Below are positions 62,673 to 64,000 of a DNA stretch of 64,000 nt, piece by piece; the stretch's first letter is position 1; each line of letters starts with the position of its first letter. The position numbers and the translations under genes are program-made. Under the pieces are notes generated by a model that had not been told where the DNA came from, searched no databases, and saw only the letters and a list, made by a program, of their open reading frames with translations. Source of the stretch: Varroa destructor (taxonomy: Eukaryota > Arthropoda > Arachnida > Mesostigmata > Varroidae); contig NW_019211456.1 of assembly GCF_002443255.2 (NCBI RefSeq), positions 27,525,341 to 27,589,340 of the forward strand, written 5' to 3'.

Positions 62673-64000
62673 CTAATTATTGGGCTTATTCGCCATTTCG
62701 ACCGAGAGAATGAGATTATCATATCCGTATCCATTCAGATGCATAATGGCGCTGAGGGCGGCGTCCTTGCGCAGGAATGAGACGAATGCGAAGCCCTTTG
62801 AGTTATTCGTCACCTTATCCTTAGCCAAGTAGATTCGTTGGATCTGGCCAAACGGACTAAACAGCTCTTGGATATCTCGTTCACGGATGTCCTCGGATAG
62901 ATTCGTCACACGAACAGTGTTATCATCACGGGCCTGGCGCGGGTTGCCCATTGTCTCGCCGCGACGCGTACCACCACCGTCGCGCAAAGATGGTGGTACG
63001 TACCTGAAGAAGAAATGAAATAAGAAAATAGAAAAATTAGTTCATATCCTGCCTTTGTTAATTATCGATATAATATTGTAATGACACCTTCGACTAGAAA
63101 GGTACAGGCCCGCCGCCTTGAAATCTGTTAAACCAGCCATGGGTGGTGCCGAGTGAAAGCCAACTAAGTGTACATAAAATTATATGCACATATATATTAT
63201 ATATCGGGTGAATGTGACGGATAAGAGCTCCATAACGAACGTTCTAGATGGTAGACACTCATCAGCCAGTGACTTTCTAAGTGGCGTTAGGATAATCGAC
63301 CTTAATTATGATTTGCTACATTTATATATAATATATTATTTGAATAGAAATAACTTACAATGGTAAATTAGATTCGCTCCTCTCCATTTTAAGAGCTGCA
63401 TGACAACAAAAATATAGACATGTATTTGAGGGGCGGTATTTGGCAACGAATAAAAGTACGTACCGGTCGGTTTTCGTGGGGTCCATTCCTTTAGAAGCGG
63501 CGTTTGCGGCGGCCGCCGCTGCACGACTACTCTCGTCCAGCTGACCAACACCAGATGGCATGCGATCCTTGTAGGGACACTGGGTTGTCCAATGATCTTC
63601 TTTGCAGATACGGCATTGGATAGATTTAAGCTGTTGTTTCGCCTGCTGCGCAAGGTCCTCCTCTGTCTCCTGAGGTTCTTCTATGCCGCCCTATAAAAGG
63701 AATTGTTCACAGAAGTATCACACATACAGAAGGCCAAGTAGCTCCCGCTATTTCTGGCAGCAGCTAATTTCGAACAACGTAGTTTATATTTATGAAAGAT
63801 ACAAATGAATACTTTCTTCATGATGCTTCCAAACGAAATTTATTAAAATTAATAGGACCAACAATAGCGTAAGTACCTTAAGCGAGATGAACTGCATGAA
63901 GATTTCCTCGGCAACCATCGTTGTAGCAGGATTTGGTCCCGCGGGATCGTTTTTCGAGTCGCCAAACTTAGCAAGACTCTTCCGATGAGCCACAGCTTTG
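62673..64000 (-). CDS. EIF3G: eukaryotic translation initiation factor 3 subunit G (3' part)
   Basis: Three exons are in the window: 64,000-63,877 (cut by the window edge), 63,690-63,464 and 63,003-62,673, joining in phase 0 and phase 2. eIF3g is the RNA-binding subunit of the eIF3 complex that helps recruit the 43S complex and scan. The visible part begins in the conserved [15 protein letters not shown] segment, followed by [17 protein letters not shown] zinc knuckle follows ([17 protein letters not shown]). Then comes an Ala-rich linker ([15 protein letters not shown]), the conserved [10 protein letters not shown] and an RRM with RNP2 (VRVTNL) and RNP1 (KGFAFVSF). It ends at TAG (62,673-62,675) shortly after the RRM, as in other animals. 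The Ala-rich run is the only unusual local feature. About 226 C-terminal residues are seen; the N-terminal eIF3a/b-binding part lies beyond 64,000. The identification is secure. Confidence 0.97.

Noticed and set aside
63336..63653. 105-codon minus-strand frame over EIF3G
   Set aside because: It is the wrong frame of EIF3G exon 2; the zinc knuckle and splice phases fix the correct one.
1..64000. Bacterial or phage features (operons, CRISPR arrays, insertion sequences, riboswitches)
   Set aside because: Spliced genes, poly(A) signals and repeat content show nuclear eukaryotic DNA. No direct-repeat array or other prokaryotic signal was seen.

Overview
This is a nuclear genomic window from a metazoan, most likely an arthropod. 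The genes are split by short GT-AG introns, there are polyadenylation signals, simple repeats and two 100-N scaffold gaps, and there are no operons, Shine-Dalgarno sites or phage or CRISPR features. The closest resemblance I can justify for the ribosomal PPR protein and the acyltransferase is to arthropod orthologues. A mite or other chelicerate is a guess, not a demonstrated result. The background is AT-rich. Four segments that look richer in G/C (about 5.2-6.4, 18.9-19.75, 34.9-36.0 and 49.6-51.2 kb) look like promoter or first-exon regions, and two of them sit at the start of a gene or long ORF I can read.

Four genes can be reassembled with consistent splice sites and reading phase. (1) 19,755-28,231 (+) encodes a 675-residue BED-finger/hAT-transposase-derived protein (ZBED type) in three exons, with a 6.1 kb first intron that cuts the zinc finger. 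Its transposase signature residues are lost, so it looks like a domesticated transposase. (2) 42,120-40,208 (-) encodes a 388-residue lysophosphatidic acid acyltransferase of the AGPAT3/4 class in five exons. (3) 54,548-59,828 (+) encodes a 653-residue mitochondrial pentatricopeptide protein, PTCD3/mS39, in eleven exons. (4) 64,000-62,673 (-) is the 3' half of eIF3g (zinc knuckle plus RRM), cut by the window edge. Genes 3 and 4 are convergent.

Beyond these there is a 295-codon minus-strand ORF of unknown function at 34,922-34,035, which is either intronless or a first exon. There is a convincing terminal coding exon of an unidentified coiled-coil protein at 12,181-12,009 (-), and several weaker candidate exons, marked as such. 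The rest (most of 1-12, 12.2-18.9, 28.4-34, 44.6-49.6, 51.6-54.5 and 60-62 kb) is intergenic or intronic AT-rich DNA in which I see no gene. It holds (TA)n microsatellites, homopolymer runs, a perfect hairpin at a scaffold gap and two related tRNA-like (SINE-like) elements.

The genes do not form a shared pathway. They are ordinary housekeeping loci (mitochondrial translation, cytosolic translation initiation, phospholipid synthesis) plus one transposon-derived regulator. I found no evidence of a new multi-gene system. The most distinctive items are the catalytically degenerate hAT-derived gene, the orphan 295-residue ORF and the candidate SINE family.
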